Assembly: GCA_009602735.1 (NCBI GenBank)
Contig: WELA01006783.1
Span: 94,630 to 158,629 of the forward strand
DNA length: 64,000 nucleotides
Direction of reading: 5' to 3'
From: Mesotaenium endlicherianum
Lineage: Eukaryota; Streptophyta; Zygnematophyceae; Zygnematales; Mesotaeniaceae
Of the stretch, positions 1 through 11,291 are shown piece after piece. How positions within the stretch are numbered: position 1 is the stretch's first letter; each line of letters begins with the position of its first letter. Position numbers and translations under genes: made by a program. The notes beneath the pieces were generated by a model that saw only the letters and a list, made by a program, of their open reading frames with translations, was not told the origin of the DNA and did no database searches.

Positions 1-3000
1 AGGAGACTTAGGGACTCTACCCAGGCTGAGTTCAAAAGGAGTCTTGCCCGTTGACGCGTGCACCGCACTGTTGACCGCAAACTGAATTTGAGGCAACAAG
101 TCATCCCAATTATCTTGTTTTTGGTTAATATATGCTCTCAGCACCTCCGGCAGAACTCGGTTAGTTCTTTCAGTCTTCCCATCCGTCTGAGGGTGGTTTG
201 CTGTGCTGAGCAGCTGTTTGACTCCCATTAACCCCATTAAAGCTCTCCAGAACTTAGAGGTGAATTTTGAGTCTCTGTCTGAGATGATATTAGTAGGTAG
301 CCCATGTTGGCATACTACATGGTTGTAAAACTGTCTCGCTGTTTCGAGTGCAGTCACTTTGACAGTTGTGGGGATAAAAATGACCATTTTTGTCAGTTTA
401 TCCACGACTACCAGTATCGAATCATGCCCATTGGCAGTTCTTGGTAGTGAGACCACCCAGTCCATGGATATAGTTTCCCAGCGTCCAGCTGGGATGGGCA
501 GCGGTTGCAAGAGACCTCCGGGTGGTGTGTGCCGAGACTTATTTCTCTGACACTGGTCACAGGACTTACCATATTTCAAGACCTCCCGAGGTAACCCCTT
601 CCAATGATAATGTTTTGCCAGTTTGCCAACAGTTTTGGCCTGCCCCAAATGTCCGCCTAGGAGACTGTCATGCGCTTGACTCAGTAAGAGACATCTTATT
701 TCCAAGTTATTAGGAATGACCAGCTTCAACCTCCCTGAAGTGGTTTCAGTCACCCAGACCCCTCCCTTAAGCTTATACCCGAGTACAGTAGCACGACACA
801 CACCAGTAGTGAGGCTGGGCTCAAATGTTGGGTCAGAATGGTAGGCTTTCCTAAGTTGTTCTAGGAAGGACTTTTTCACCTTTAGTGAAGTGAGTGCACA
901 CAGGACTTTATCTACAGCATGCTGACAAAAGTTCCTTTCTTTCAAGTCAAGTCTTCTAGAGAGTGCATCAGCAGGATTCAACTTCCCTGGTTTGTAGTCG
1001 ATCTGGACTTGGAACTGCTCCAGCATCTGGCTCCAGCGGTTCTCCCTCCTCGACAGCTTGGACTTCTTCTGAAAGTGAGTCAGAGCTAGATGATCTGTAA
1101 TCACCTTAAAAGCTTTACCATGTAAGTACGCTCTCCACTGTTTGAGTACATGAATGATAGCTAGCAGCTCTTTATCATGCACTGAGTAATTAATCTCCGC
1201 TGGATTAAATTTCATAGACTCATAAAAAACACAGGATGCCACTCCTGCCATACCTTACCATCCTTTGTGGTTTTGTCAGCAGGCTTTTTCTCAACCACTT
1301 CTTCAGGTTGAGGAGGTACCTCTCTTAGCAGCAGACAGAACATTCTGTCCTCCTTCTGCTTCCAGCTTTTGACGAACTCCATTGCATTCAGCAACTTGCA
1401 TCCTTCTGGAAGCCTCTTCTTTTCCTTCATTTGCCATCCACACAGGACAAGAGGAAGAGCACTGGTGGGTGCCAAGTCAATCTGCCCATCACTGGCTCCT
1501 CTCACTTTAACTGTACCTCTGCTCCAACACACTTCAGCTTGATGTCTATTAAGCCAGGACCTGCCTAGCACGAGATCATAAAAGCCAGTGTTGAGTACCT
1601 CAAATGTAAGCGTTTCAGTTAGAACTGCAATGCCAGAACCTAACTGGACCTCAATAGGCTTGGTTATAACTCCTCCCGGGATACTTGAGGCATCTCCAAG
1701 GAATATTTTTCTATTCCCTTGGGTGACAGTAGGCAGCCTTAGCCGCTTAACTAAGTCCTTGTGAATAAAAGTATGTGACGCCCCTCCGTCAACAAATGCC
1801 CTCACCTTCCTACCTGCAATCATGCAATGCAGTAGGATAGGGGGGACTGTCTTTTCCTGACTTTCGCATTGTTCTCCTGACGTAGCAAAGAAATGTTGGA
1901 CATCAGGTGGAACAAGAGCATCCAGAGTGTGCACTCTCTGGACGTCTATATTACTGATGGTCTCCTTTATCTGTTTGTCAGGCATGCATAGTGAATCCAG
2001 TTCAGCAGGACCCATAATACCTGCTACGAGGGCAGCTAGTGACGACTCACTATCTCTAGCATCCTCACAGTCAGTAGACTGGATTACTGACTGTTGCTGT
2101 CTTTTAAAGGCTGGTCTTTTCTCTCGACCTTAGGCAGGTGCTTGACCGGACACTGTTCTCTGTAGTGGCCTTTCTGCTGACAATGGTAGCAAGTAGATTT
2201 TGCTGAGGCTGGTCTCGGCTTAGTCCTACCACCACCCCTTCCATAGCCACCTCGAGAGGGACCACCTCTACCTCTAGACTGAATAGCATTGTACTCATAC
2301 TCATATTCATCACCCTGATTGTCCTCAGCCTGGTCTCCTTCAAGTGCATTGTAGGAACCGTGGGGCTTTTTGACAATCTTAGACACCAAAGCGTTACTCT
2401 GGCGCTTGTGATTGAACTGCTGCTGATCCCAGGCGTCAGCATCCTGGATCAAGTCAGCCAGTTTCTCATACTTTTTCTCAGCAAAATGACCAGAGACCTC
2501 GGATTTCAAGCCATACCTGAAGTATGCTATCCTATACCGTTCTGGCAAATCAGGCTGCTTCATCATGTTCTCTTGGAACTTTTGAGCAAACTCAGCAACT
2601 GAAGTGGTCTGCTTCAGTGTCAGGGAGATCATCGCATAGATAGCTTTCTCCTGCTGGTTGATGACATCAAACTTCTCATGCAACTTCTCGACAAACTCTA
2701 CCCACGTAGGGTCACCGAGTTGCCGAGCCTTACGCTCTTCCTTCCAGTAAAGCCACCAGTCTGCGGCACTGCCTTTCAGTAGCGCACCGGTGTGCCTGAC
2801 CTTCTCGTAATCTTGCAGTTCTGGGTAGTTCTCCAGCCACTGCTCAACATCCGCGAGAAACTTGATCAGGTAATATTTTCTGTTTCCCTCAGGATCATAG
2901 TCCTGGGGAGGTTTCGGCTTGGGCTTACTAGGCCCTCGGCCACCACCACTAGTGGTGTGAGACCCCAGTTGGTCTCTGTCCCGGAGTAGGGACATTATGA

Positions 3001-4317
3001 TTCTTTTGTCCTCCTGCTGGGACTGATACATGGTCGCCATTTGCGACTGCATCTGAACGAACAATGCTCCCAAGTCTACATTTTGGGGTGGTAGATTAGC
3101 AAATGCAGCAGCAGCATTGGCATCTACTCGCTGAGTAGTGTCCTCAACAATCCCTCTTGCTCCTGCAGCAGCAATTCCTGCCGCATTCAGCCGGTCACGT
3201 ATTTGACCTAGGGGTACATTGAGTTGTACGGCAGGAGGTGGGTTCAGAACATTGGCCCTTGATGCCATAAGTTCTTCAACAGTGCGCTCGTCAGCTGGCT
3301 GTCCTTCCCTCCTTTGTATATCTTCAGCGGCCTTTGCTACTTGTTCAGCTTCTAGTCTGGCTATCTCCTCCTCAGCTTGCTGAGCTGCGACTGAGGCAAT
3401 AGCAGCTGCCTCATCTGCAGCCTCCCTAGCTGCAGTATCCGCTACTGCTTCCGAATAGGTACGGTTTCCCGCTACATGGCTTTCCGCCTGGTTTTCGACA
3501 TTCTCGTTATCCTGGTTCTCCATGTCTCGGGAGTTGCTAGTTTGAGACCTTGTCCTTACCATACAAAGAAGACTGTGATAACTGCTCCGATACCACTGAA
3601 ATGAATCGACTTACCAAATAGGCGATTAACAATTAATAAAGATCTTTATATCAGCAAGTAATCTTTATGGTATTTTCCGTTAACTGGTTAAACGGCAAAG
3701 GACAACACACTAGCAGTGAATAATACTCGTAAGTCAAATGCGAGTAAACTAGCATCAATAATGCAAATCAGTAAACTCATACATAAGCAAGGTTAGAAGA
3801 CAGTGCGTATCAATGGCTTCTCGCCTTGGATTCAGATCTCTCTCAGTAAGCTGTACAAGAGAGTTGGCCTCGTTTCCGAATGCCGAACTCGAGAGCAATG
3901 CCTAGCATATGTACATGGAATGAGTTTACTGTTCAACGGTCAGTGCGATGGCACCGCCTACCCGGGAGTTAACCACGTTGGTAGGACCTCGGTTAACCAA
4001 ATCCACCGCCATCTCCCATCATCCCGAATCGCCATCCATCATAGGGATGTCATCTGGCCATTCATCTAGCATACCACACTTAGATGCATATCGTGGCAGT
4101 TTGCTGCTACCGAGTACGGAAGTCAGCTGGCTGTCAAAGAATGTGTCAGCAAGCTGACTTAAGGTGACCTCAGCCTGCTACTTCCGGCCAAGTCATTAAA
4201 CTGATATTAAGTATAAAGTCGAGCAGACTGATTGTTAACTAGAGTTCAGCAGGCTGAACTTATTTGACTATATTATTTAAATGAATATATTATCGACCAG
4301 TATACTGATTCATTACA
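1..4317 (-). mobile_element. Partial Gypsy-type LTR retrotransposon (element A), running off the left edge
   Basis: Fossil LTR element on the minus strand. Its 5' LTR lies at 3597-4317, followed by a primer-binding site matching initiator Met-tRNA (about 3583-3594), a gag frame with a retrotransposon gag domain and a CCHC knuckle (2084-3562), an aspartic-protease-like segment with the DGGASHTFI motif (1212-2015), and RNase H- and integrase-like segments below 1211. The integrase part reads on to the window edge, so the far LTR is not visible. It looks broken, with a few breaks. It is a relative of element C at 11292-14057. Its insertion at 4317/4318 interrupts a minus-strand gene. Confidence 0.85.
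3597..4317 (-). repeat. 5' LTR of element A (721 bp)
   Basis: Bounded by TG...CA in element orientation and next to the primer-binding site. The LTR of element C at 13337-14057 has the same length and is similar along its whole extent, which fixes both ends. Confidence 0.8.
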
Positions 4318-4849
4318 CCTCTCTATTGCAGGGCACACTCATGTCTAGTCCAATCTGTTTTGCAGGTCTACCTCTCTTTCGCCTTGGTTCTGCAGGATCT
4401 AAGGCCGAGTCTGACTCTGTCTCAGCCTCAGATGCATCTGCTTGTGGTGTATCAGTGACTTCAGGGGTGCTTTGAGTGACAGGAGTGACAGGTGTCACTT
4501 GAAATGCTCTACTGCTAGTTTCTTGCAAAATTGGGTTAGAAGAAGCCTCCACCCTCACTACTCCCTCATAATGGCAAAACCACCTAAACTCGGGTAAAAT
4601 GGGCACATATTGTAGTATCTGCTTGCGACCCCATGTTTTGTACTCCCCATCGTACCCAAAGTAGATTTTATACTTGGTTTCCTTTGTTTTATGCACCTCT
4701 TCTTCAAGAATTCTTACCAAAAAGAACTCTTCATAGTGCTCTCCGAACTCTTGCGCAGCCCAACTCTCACCCCAAATCTTGCAAGGAGTGAGTATCTTAG
4801 TGCCTACCTCTACTACAAAGCCTGTACAAGAAGAAGCCATGGCAGCCAT
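4318..4849 (-). CDS. 5' part of a gene of unknown function with barrel-like N-terminus and AT-hook, cut by element A
   Basis: An open frame on the minus strand. I place the start at the second of three clustered Met codons because it has a GCCATGG context; 4867 and 4840 are alternatives. Residues about 10-85 are rich in aromatic and charged residues (motifs IWGESWAAQEFG and YKIYFGYDGE) and could form a small chromo- or Tudor-like barrel; that is a guess from pattern only. The C-terminal part is Thr/Pro/Glu-rich and ends with the AT-hook-like motif RRKRGRPAKQ, which suggests minor-groove DNA binding. The frame runs into the LTR of element A at 4317, whose first bases supply the stop, so the original 3' part is separated or lost. 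It may be a host chromatin protein or a gene carried by a DNA transposon. Confidence 0.5.
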
Positions 4850-5143
4850 GGCTGTTTGAGTCTGCAATCGACAATCAACAGAGAGTGAAAAAGATCGAAA
4901 GTGAAGGTGAATATTGAACCAAACTTAGCACTGTTCTTGGCCGGCAATTTGAAGTATCTCCGTCGATACTTGTCCGTTTGCCCTGTCTCTAATTTGCCGG
5001 TAGGGTTCACGTGTTAGTGCTCCTAGGGAGCCTATTTTCAGGTAATTTGGATAAAAATAAATTAAGGTTAGGGCCCGTAGAAAATGACCTAGTTATGGGA
5101 CAAATTATGGTTCCAGAACCAAAAAAGGACCCACCGTAAAGCT
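4850..5143. other. Unassigned spacer between the AT-hook gene and element B
   Basis: About 290 bp, probably the promoter and 5' leader side of the minus-strand AT-hook gene. I see no ORF, RNA gene or repeat here. Its last five bases are the left target-site duplication of element B. Confidence 0.4.
5139..5143. repeat. Target-site duplication AAGCT, left copy
   Basis: AAGCT directly before the 5' LTR of element B, matched by AAGCT at 11287-11291 directly after its 3' LTR. Five-base duplications are usual for Gypsy integrases. Confidence 0.85.
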
Positions 5144-5887
5144 TGTAAGGTCATAGGTTTATGAAGTGCATTTTTGAGTATCATGCAAGTATGTTTTGAT
5201 TGTATAGTAGTGTAAAGTGCATTTTTGTGGTCATTTTGATATAAAGTTCATCGAATTTGGTCAAGTATTGAGAGAGTTATAGATTTCCGAAGTTTAATTA
5301 GTTTTGAGGTCGGTTGACGACTGTCCTTAATTCGCGGTGAGCGCGACCGTCGGATTGACCGACAGCGTCGAGCGATCTGGCCCGTTAGAATGAACTCGAA
5401 CCTTCACGTAAGTTCGGCTGACGCGGAGTGCCGACTAGGTCGATTTACCTAGAAGTTTCGGTTTAGCCTAGCGCGTCTAAGATAGAATATTCTAGTAATG
5501 TCGATGCATGTATGTGGACGTCAATTCGGCCCGACACGTCAGATTAGACTGATCTGGCTTACTCACGAATATTCTGGAAGGGACGATTTGACGAACACTT
5601 AGGAAAATCCGTAGCTTCCTCCTAGGGAGGAGCACTTAGGCAGAAAATTATAAATAGGCATAACTTCTTTGTTTCTTATCAGTTTTCACTTCTGTAAATT
5701 TCTACGGGTTTGTAATGACAAGGCCTTTCATCCTACATCATTTGTGAGCAGTTTCCTGCTACTCAAAATGTTGAGTAATTTTCCTAAGCTTTGTTAGTGA
5801 TATGCCGCTGCACTCTCTAGTATGATGGCAACTAGTTCCTTTCCTCGTGAGTCACTACGCTTCCACTAGGGCACTCTGCCCCTTTCA
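5144..5887 (+). repeat. 5' LTR of element B
   Basis: Begins TGTAAGG and ends in CA. A TATAAATA box lies near 5649, a likely core promoter. Matches 10543-11286 in length and nearly in sequence. Confidence 0.92.
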
Positions 5888-5889
5888 TC

Positions 5890-5901
5890 TGGTATCGGAG
5901 C
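5890..5901 (+). other. Primer-binding site of element B
   Basis: TGGTATCGGAGC two bases after the 5' LTR, matching the 3' end complement of initiator Met-tRNA with one difference from the usual TGGTATCAGAGC. Confidence 0.8.
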
Positions 5902-5924
5902 AGGGCTAGTTTGCATATTATATT

Positions 5925-6956
5925 ATGGAGTCGCAGCCGGCAGCTGGAGGAGGCGAACATGTCGAGCATGTTGAGCGCGCGGGGCAGCAGGCAGCACCAA
6001 CAATGACCAGAGAGCAACAAGAGATGCAGGCGATGCTAAGGCAAATGGCAAATGCAATTGGAGGAGAAGTCTACACCCAGTTTCAACAAAATATGCGCGC
6101 GGAGGTGGAGAGAATGGTGCGAGTTGTTATGGGGAACGCCGCTTCGACGAGTTCGGCACCTGCACCTGTTGTACCACCGATTCATGTTAACCCAGTGGTG
6201 CAACCAGTTATTCCACCCGCATCAGGAGTGCGTGCGCCTAAGCCTGAAGTTTATACTGGAGAGCGTGGATCGCCGCCTGTTCATCAATGGATTTTTGGAG
6301 TGAAGAAGTTTATGGAGTATTCTGCGCTCACGCCCGACAGGCAAGTCGCCTTTGTCATAACTTTGCTGCAGAAGAGTGCTGGAGCTTGGTATGAACGAGA
6401 AGAGCAGCTGTCTGGAGTTCCTGCTACTGTTGATCAGCTATTTGAAGGCTTGAAGAGGCAATTTCAACCTATTGCACCCGAGGCTACCGCTCGAGATCTA
6501 TTGGTGCGCCTTCGTCAACGAGGAAGCGTTCAAGAGTATGTATCGCGCTTCAACGAGCTGGTGCTTCAATGTCCATCCATGCACGAGTCGGAGATGATGG
6601 ACAAGTTCAAGAGGGGACTCAAGCCAACTGTGGCCAAGGAAGTGGCGCTCAAGGACCCTACCAGTCTTGGAGAAATGATGGCATTGGCAACAAGGGTCGA
6701 CGCTGTGGAGTATAGTCAGAGGCAGTGGGGCAGCCACAACTTTGGAGGATATCGACACTTTGGATCTCAAGCGCCAAGCACGAGTGTTCAAGGTCCAGTA
6801 CCCATGGAGTTGGGACTTGTGCAGTACCAGCGCAGGCAGCAGAATTTCAAGCCGAGAGGACCGTGCTATAGTTGCGGCAAGCTTGGACATCTGGCTCGAG
6901 ACTGTCATGTGAAGGCGAAGCAACCTCAACAGCAGGAAAAAGGAGGACGCCAGTAA
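5925..6956 (+). CDS. gag: gag of element B
   Basis: 343 codons of the LTR fossil. A retrotransposon gag core lies in the middle (around residues 110-240) and a CCHC zinc knuckle, [14 protein letters not shown], near the C-terminus. It overlaps the pol frame by about 85 bp in a different register, the arrangement in which this family is known to use frameshifting. Confidence 0.85.
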   Translation: MESQPAAGGGEHVEHVERAGQQAAPTMTREQQEMQAMLRQMANAIGGEVYTQFQQNMRAEVERMVRVVMGNAASTSSAPAPVVPPIHVNPVVQPVIPPASGVRAPKPEVYTGERGSPPVHQWIFGVKKFMEYSALTPDRQVAFVITLLQKSAGAWYEREEQLSGVPATVDQLFEGLKRQFQPIAPEATARDLLVRLRQRGSVQEYVSRFNELVLQCPSMHESEMMDKFKRGLKPTVAKEVALKDPTSLGEMMALATRVDAVEYSQRQWGSHNFGGYRHFGSQAPSTSVQGPVPMELGLVQYQRRQQNFKPRGPCYSCGKLGHLARDCHVKAKQPQQQEKGGRQ

Positions 6957-9900
6957 GTCGTTCTGGGGTGTCTACTGGCGTGAAGACGAGAACTCACAAG
7001 GAGGTTATCCCCAGGAGCCTGCCGAGAAGCAAAGGACGAGACGTTGACAAGCCTATCATCGTGGAAGGAGTGGTCGACGGCAACAAGGCGAAGTGTATGG
7101 TCGACAGTGGCGCAAGTGCAAACTTTGTGCACAAGAAGCTGGTGAAAGAGTGGCGAGTCCCTGTGCAGAAGCATTATGAGCCTAAGGAGGCAATTTTGGC
7201 GAATGGGCAGAGACTCAAGTGTGGTGCACCTACGGAAGCTATTCACGTGGAAGTAGCGGGGCACCGGAGTAAGGAAGTTATGGAGCAGGCAGAGTTGGGT
7301 CACCATGAGGTGATATTGGGCCGACCATGGCTGAGGAAAGCCAACCCTCAAGTGCACTGGAGCACAGGACAAGTGAAAGTCCAAGGGCGTGATGGTCGAA
7401 TGGAGACAGCGAAACAGGTGGAGGTAGATACGACCACAAGTAACTGTCTTCTGTCGAGCCTGCAAGTTAAGAAGCTATGCAGGGCGAATCAGGTGAAGGA
7501 GATGTACCTTGTTTCGGTGGCCCTGGCCAGGTCATCAGATGGAGCAAGCGTGAATCCTAACAGCCTGGGCGAATGTACATCGCCGGAGGAGCAAGTAGTG
7601 GTGTCTGATCCCCTTGCTCAGAAGGAGCAGAGCCCAACTGCTCAAGAGAAGAAGCCTGCTGAGATGCCTGCCCAAATTAAGGCGCTGTTGGAGGAGTTCA
7701 AGTGCGTATTTCCTGAGGAGCTACCTGCAGGATTACCTCCACAGAGAGCTATGGAGCACAAGATTGAGTTGGAACCAGGGAGCAAGCCACCAGTGAGACC
7801 CGCCTATCGACAATCGTTTGCGGAGTTGGATGAGTTGAAGAAGCAGCTGACAGAGTTATTGGAGAAGGGATTCATCCGACCCAGCGAGTCTCCATTTGCA
7901 GCGCCAGTCTTATTTGTGAAGAAGAAGGATGGGACTATGAGGATGTGTGTCGACTACCGGGCACTCAACAAGGTCACCATCAAGAACAGGTACCCACTTC
8001 CACGAGTGGACGAGTTGATTGACAGGCTTGTCGGGGCGAAGTATTTCTCGAAGATCGATTTGAGGAGTGGCTATCACCAGGTACGGATTGCGGAAGGAGA
8101 CGTTCAGAAGACTGCTTTCAGAACTCGCTATGGTTTGTTCGAGTTCACAGTCATGCCTTTTGGATTGACTAATGCACCTGCTACATTCATGGGACTCATG
8201 AATAGTATCTTCAGACCCTACTTGGACCAGTTTGTGGTGGTATTTTTGGACGACATCCTGATCTATTCGAAGACCTTGGAAGAGCATGTGGAGCATCTGA
8301 GGAAGGTGTTGGAGGTCTTGAGAGATCAAAAGCTGTATGGGAAGATGAGCAAGTGCGACTTCTGTCTCAAGGAGGTCGAGTTTCTTGGACACATAGTGGG
8401 AGCTGAAGGAGTCAAGGTGGAGCAGAAGAAGGTGCAAGCAGTCAGAGATTGGCCGGTACCTGCTGATATTCATCAACTCAGGAGTTTCCTCGGCATGGCG
8501 AATTATTATCGACGTTTCATTGAAGGATTTGCCAAGGTGTGTGCACCGCTCACGGACATGTTGAAGAAGCAGGAGAAGTGGCTATGGGGTGACAAGGAGC
8601 AGCAAGCCTTCGAGAAGATTAAAGAGCTGTTGACACAGGCACCTGTGTTGGCAATTGCCAGTCCAGAGCTTCCTTTCACCATCATCACGGACGCATCAAA
8701 CTTTGCAGTGGGAGCCATTCTTCTCCAGGACCAGGGCAAAGGATTGCAGCCTGTGGCATATGAGAGCAGGAAGTTGAGTCCTGCTGAGCAGAACTATGCA
8801 GCACACGAGCGGGAGATGTTGGCTATTATCCAGGCTTTGAGGATTTGGCGATGTTATGTGGACGGCCGGAAGGTGTTCATCAAGACCGACCACAAGAGCT
8901 TGGAGAAGTTTATGACGCAGCCAACGTTGACACCAAGACAGGCAAGGTGGATGGAGTTTCTGCAACAGTTCGACCACAAGATTGAGTACTTACCTGGGAA
9001 GATCAACCCTGCAGACGCTTTATCCAGGAGGTGTGACCTTGCAGCTGTCTCAGTCATCAAGGAGAATATGGACTTCAAGGAGAAGCTTCAGAGAGGTTAT
9101 GAGGAGGACCCAGAGTTTGCTGATGGTGGAGCAGCTGAGTCCAACTCGAGTATGCAGAAGAAGGACGGCATATGGTATTATGGTGATTCCAAGAGAGTGG
9201 TGGTACCTGACATCAAGGAGCTACGAGACTTACTACTTACGGAGCATCATGACTGCTTATATGCTGGACACTTTGGAAGCGAGAAGACGGCAAGCGTGCT
9301 GAAGCGGGAATATTACTGGAGAAATATGGACAAGGACATCGAGGAGTGGATCAGGAGTTGCGATGCGTGCCAGAGAAACAAGACACCAAATCAAAAGAAG
9401 GGAGGTACATTGCGACCCCTGCCTATTCCAGAGTATCCTTGGGAGCAGATTGCTATGGACTTCATCACATCGTTACCAGTCAGTGGTCAAGGGCACGATG
9501 CAGTATGGGTAGTGTCTGACAGACTCAGCAAGATGGCTCACTTCATTCCCATGAAGGAGACTTCTACGGCAGCAGATGTGGCACGGCTATTCTTTGATCA
9601 TATTTTTAGGCTACATGGGTTGCCGAAGGTGATTGTTTCAGATCGAGATCCAAGGTTTACTAGCAACTTTTGGCGGTCATTGTTTACTTTGATGGGGACC
9701 AAGCTGAGTATGAGCACTTCCTATCACCCTCAGACAGATGGGCAGAGTGAGAGGCTCAACAGAACTCTGCAAGAGGTGCTCAGGAGTTTCACTATGGAAG
9801 ACCCTTCAGAGTGGGACAAGAAGCTACCAGGGTTGGAGTTTGCCTACAACAACAGCATGCAGGGATCGACCAAGCAGTCACCATTCGCTATGGTTTATGG

Positions 9901-10555
9901 GAGAGAAGTATATCATCCAGGGAACATCTTGTTGGAGAAGGCCAAGGAGACTCAGGTTCCTACTACACAAGCTTTTATGGAGCAGATGGCCAAGACTTGG
10001 GATATGGCGAAGACGTGTATTCGGAAGGCACAACAAGAGCAGGTCAAGCATGCTAACAAGCACAGGAGGGAAGTGACATTCCAAGTGGGCGACAAAGTAC
10101 TCTTGTCCACAGAGAACCTACCTTTCACAGGCAAGAGGAAACTGCGGGCACGGTTTACAGGTCCCTTTGAAGTGCTCAAGCAGGTGAATCTAGTGACCTA
10201 CAAGTTGGAACTTCCTCCAGGATGGCGTATCCATGATGTGTTCCATGTCAGTTGTCTACGGCCATACGTTGACCCGAATGAAGGACATCCAGGACGACTA
10301 CCTACACCGCCACCACCGGTCGAGATCGATGATGTATTGGAGTATGAAGTGGAGGCGATTGTCGGCGATCGACGAGTCAAGCGAGGTCAACGAGTTGTCC
10401 AAGAGTATCTGGTCAAGTGGAAAGGCTACCATGCGGACGACAACACTTGGGAGCCAGAGGCCAACTTGACTCATTGTAAGAGTAAGTTGAGACGTTATCT
10501 GCAGAATGCGTCGAGGACGTCGCATCTTGAGAAGGGGGATGATGTAAGGTCATAG
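6872..10555 (+). CDS. pol: pol of element B: protease, reverse transcriptase, RNase H, integrase, chromodomain
   Basis: 1,227 codons of the LTR fossil. Order seen: aspartic protease (VDSGASANF), reverse transcriptase with the FLDDIL catalytic box, RNase H, an HHCC-type integrase zinc domain, the integrase core, and a C-terminal chromodomain (YLVKWKGY ... TWEPE). The chromodomain places it among the chromoviruses, which are known to target chromatin marks. The frame stops just inside the 3' LTR. Confidence 0.92.
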   Translation: MRQAWTSGSRLSCEGEATSTAGKRRTPVSRSGVSTGVKTRTHKEVIPRSLPRSKGRDVDKPIIVEGVVDGNKAKCMVDSGASANFVHKKLVKEWRVPVQKHYEPKEAILANGQRLKCGAPTEAIHVEVAGHRSKEVMEQAELGHHEVILGRPWLRKANPQVHWSTGQVKVQGRDGRMETAKQVEVDTTTSNCLLSSLQVKKLCRANQVKEMYLVSVALARSSDGASVNPNSLGECTSPEEQVVVSDPLAQKEQSPTAQEKKPAEMPAQIKALLEEFKCVFPEELPAGLPPQRAMEHKIELEPGSKPPVRPAYRQSFAELDELKKQLTELLEKGFIRPSESPFAAPVLFVKKKDGTMRMCVDYRALNKVTIKNRYPLPRVDELIDRLVGAKYFSKIDLRSGYHQVRIAEGDVQKTAFRTRYGLFEFTVMPFGLTNAPATFMGLMNSIFRPYLDQFVVVFLDDILIYSKTLEEHVEHLRKVLEVLRDQKLYGKMSKCDFCLKEVEFLGHIVGAEGVKVEQKKVQAVRDWPVPADIHQLRSFLGMANYYRRFIEGFAKVCAPLTDMLKKQEKWLWGDKEQQAFEKIKELLTQAPVLAIASPELPFTIITDASNFAVGAILLQDQGKGLQPVAYESRKLSPAEQNYAAHEREMLAIIQALRIWRCYVDGRKVFIKTDHKSLEKFMTQPTLTPRQARWMEFLQQFDHKIEYLPGKINPADALSRRCDLAAVSVIKENMDFKEKLQRGYEEDPEFADGGAAESNSSMQKKDGIWYYGDSKRVVVPDIKELRDLLLTEHHDCLYAGHFGSEKTASVLKREYYWRNMDKDIEEWIRSCDACQRNKTPNQKKGGTLRPLPIPEYPWEQIAMDFITSLPVSGQGHDAVWVVSDRLSKMAHFIPMKETSTAADVARLFFDHIFRLHGLPKVIVSDRDPRFTSNFWRSLFTLMGTKLSMSTSYHPQTDGQSERLNRTLQEVLRSFTMEDPSEWDKKLPGLEFAYNNSMQGSTKQSPFAMVYGREVYHPGNILLEKAKETQVPTTQAFMEQMAKTWDMAKTCIRKAQQEQVKHANKHRREVTFQVGDKVLLSTENLPFTGKRKLRARFTGPFEVLKQVNLVTYKLELPPGWRIHDVFHVSCLRPYVDPNEGHPGRLPTPPPPVEIDDVLEYEVEAIVGDRRVKRGQRVVQEYLVKWKGYHADDNTWEPEANLTHCKSKLRRYLQNASRTSHLEKGDDVRS
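10529..10542 (+). other. Polypurine tract of element B
   Basis: A purine run directly before the 3' LTR, in the position where Gypsy elements prime plus-strand synthesis. Confidence 0.6.
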
Positions 10556-11286
10556 GTTTATGAAGTGCATTTTTGAGTATCATGAAAGTATGTTTTGATT
10601 GTATAGTAGTGTAGAGTGCATTTTTGTGGTCATTTTGATATAAAGTTCATCGAATTTGGTCAAGTATTGAGAGAGTTATGGATTTCCGAAGTTTAATTAG
10701 TTTTGAGGTCGGTTGACGACTGTCCTTAATTCGCGGTGAGCGCGACCGTCGGATTGACCGACAGCGTCGAGCGATCTGGCCCGTTAGAATGAACTCGAAC
10801 CTTCACGTAAGTTCGGCTGACGCGGAGTGCCGACTAGGTCGATTTACCTAGAAGTTTCGGTTTAGCCTAGCGCGTCTAAGATAGAATATTCTAGTAATGT
10901 CGATGCATGTATGTGGACGTCAATTCGGCCCGACACGTCAGATTAGACTGATCTGGCTTACTCACGAATATTCTGGAAGGGACGATTTGACGAACACTTA
11001 GGAAAATCCGTAGCTTCCTCCTTGGGGGGAGCACTTGAGCAGAAAATTATAAATAGGCATAACTTCTTTGTTTCTTATCAGTTTTCACTTCTGTAAATTT
11101 CTACGGGTTTGTAATGACAAGGCCTTTCATCCTACATCATTTGTGAGCAGTTTCTTGCTACTCAAAATGTTGAGTAATTTTCCTAAGTTTTGTTAGTGAT
11201 ATGCCGCTGCACTCTCTAGTATGATGGCAACTAGTTCCTTTCCTCGTGAGTCACTACGCTTCCACTAGGGCACTCTGCCCCTTTCA
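10543..11286 (+). repeat. 3' LTR of element B
   Basis: 744 bp, TG...CA, near-identical to the 5' LTR and followed by the right AAGCT duplication. Confidence 0.92.
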
Positions 11287-11291
11287 AAGCT
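11287..11291. repeat. Target-site duplication AAGCT, right copy
   Basis: Pairs with 5139-5143. The sequence directly after it belongs to element C. Confidence 0.85.

Larger units (their letters stand above)
5144..11286 (+). mobile_element. Whole-looking Gypsy chromovirus (element B)
   Basis: Two 744-bp LTRs (5144-5887 and 10543-11286) flank a primer-binding site, a gag frame, a pol frame ending in a chromodomain, and a purine-rich tract. AAGCT duplications mark the insertion. By eye the two LTRs differ at about nine positions, roughly 1.2 percent, so this is a young insertion. I see no obvious break in the frames. It sits between the AT-hook gene upstream region and the broken element C, so it is the youngest layer of the nest. 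Confidence 0.92.
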
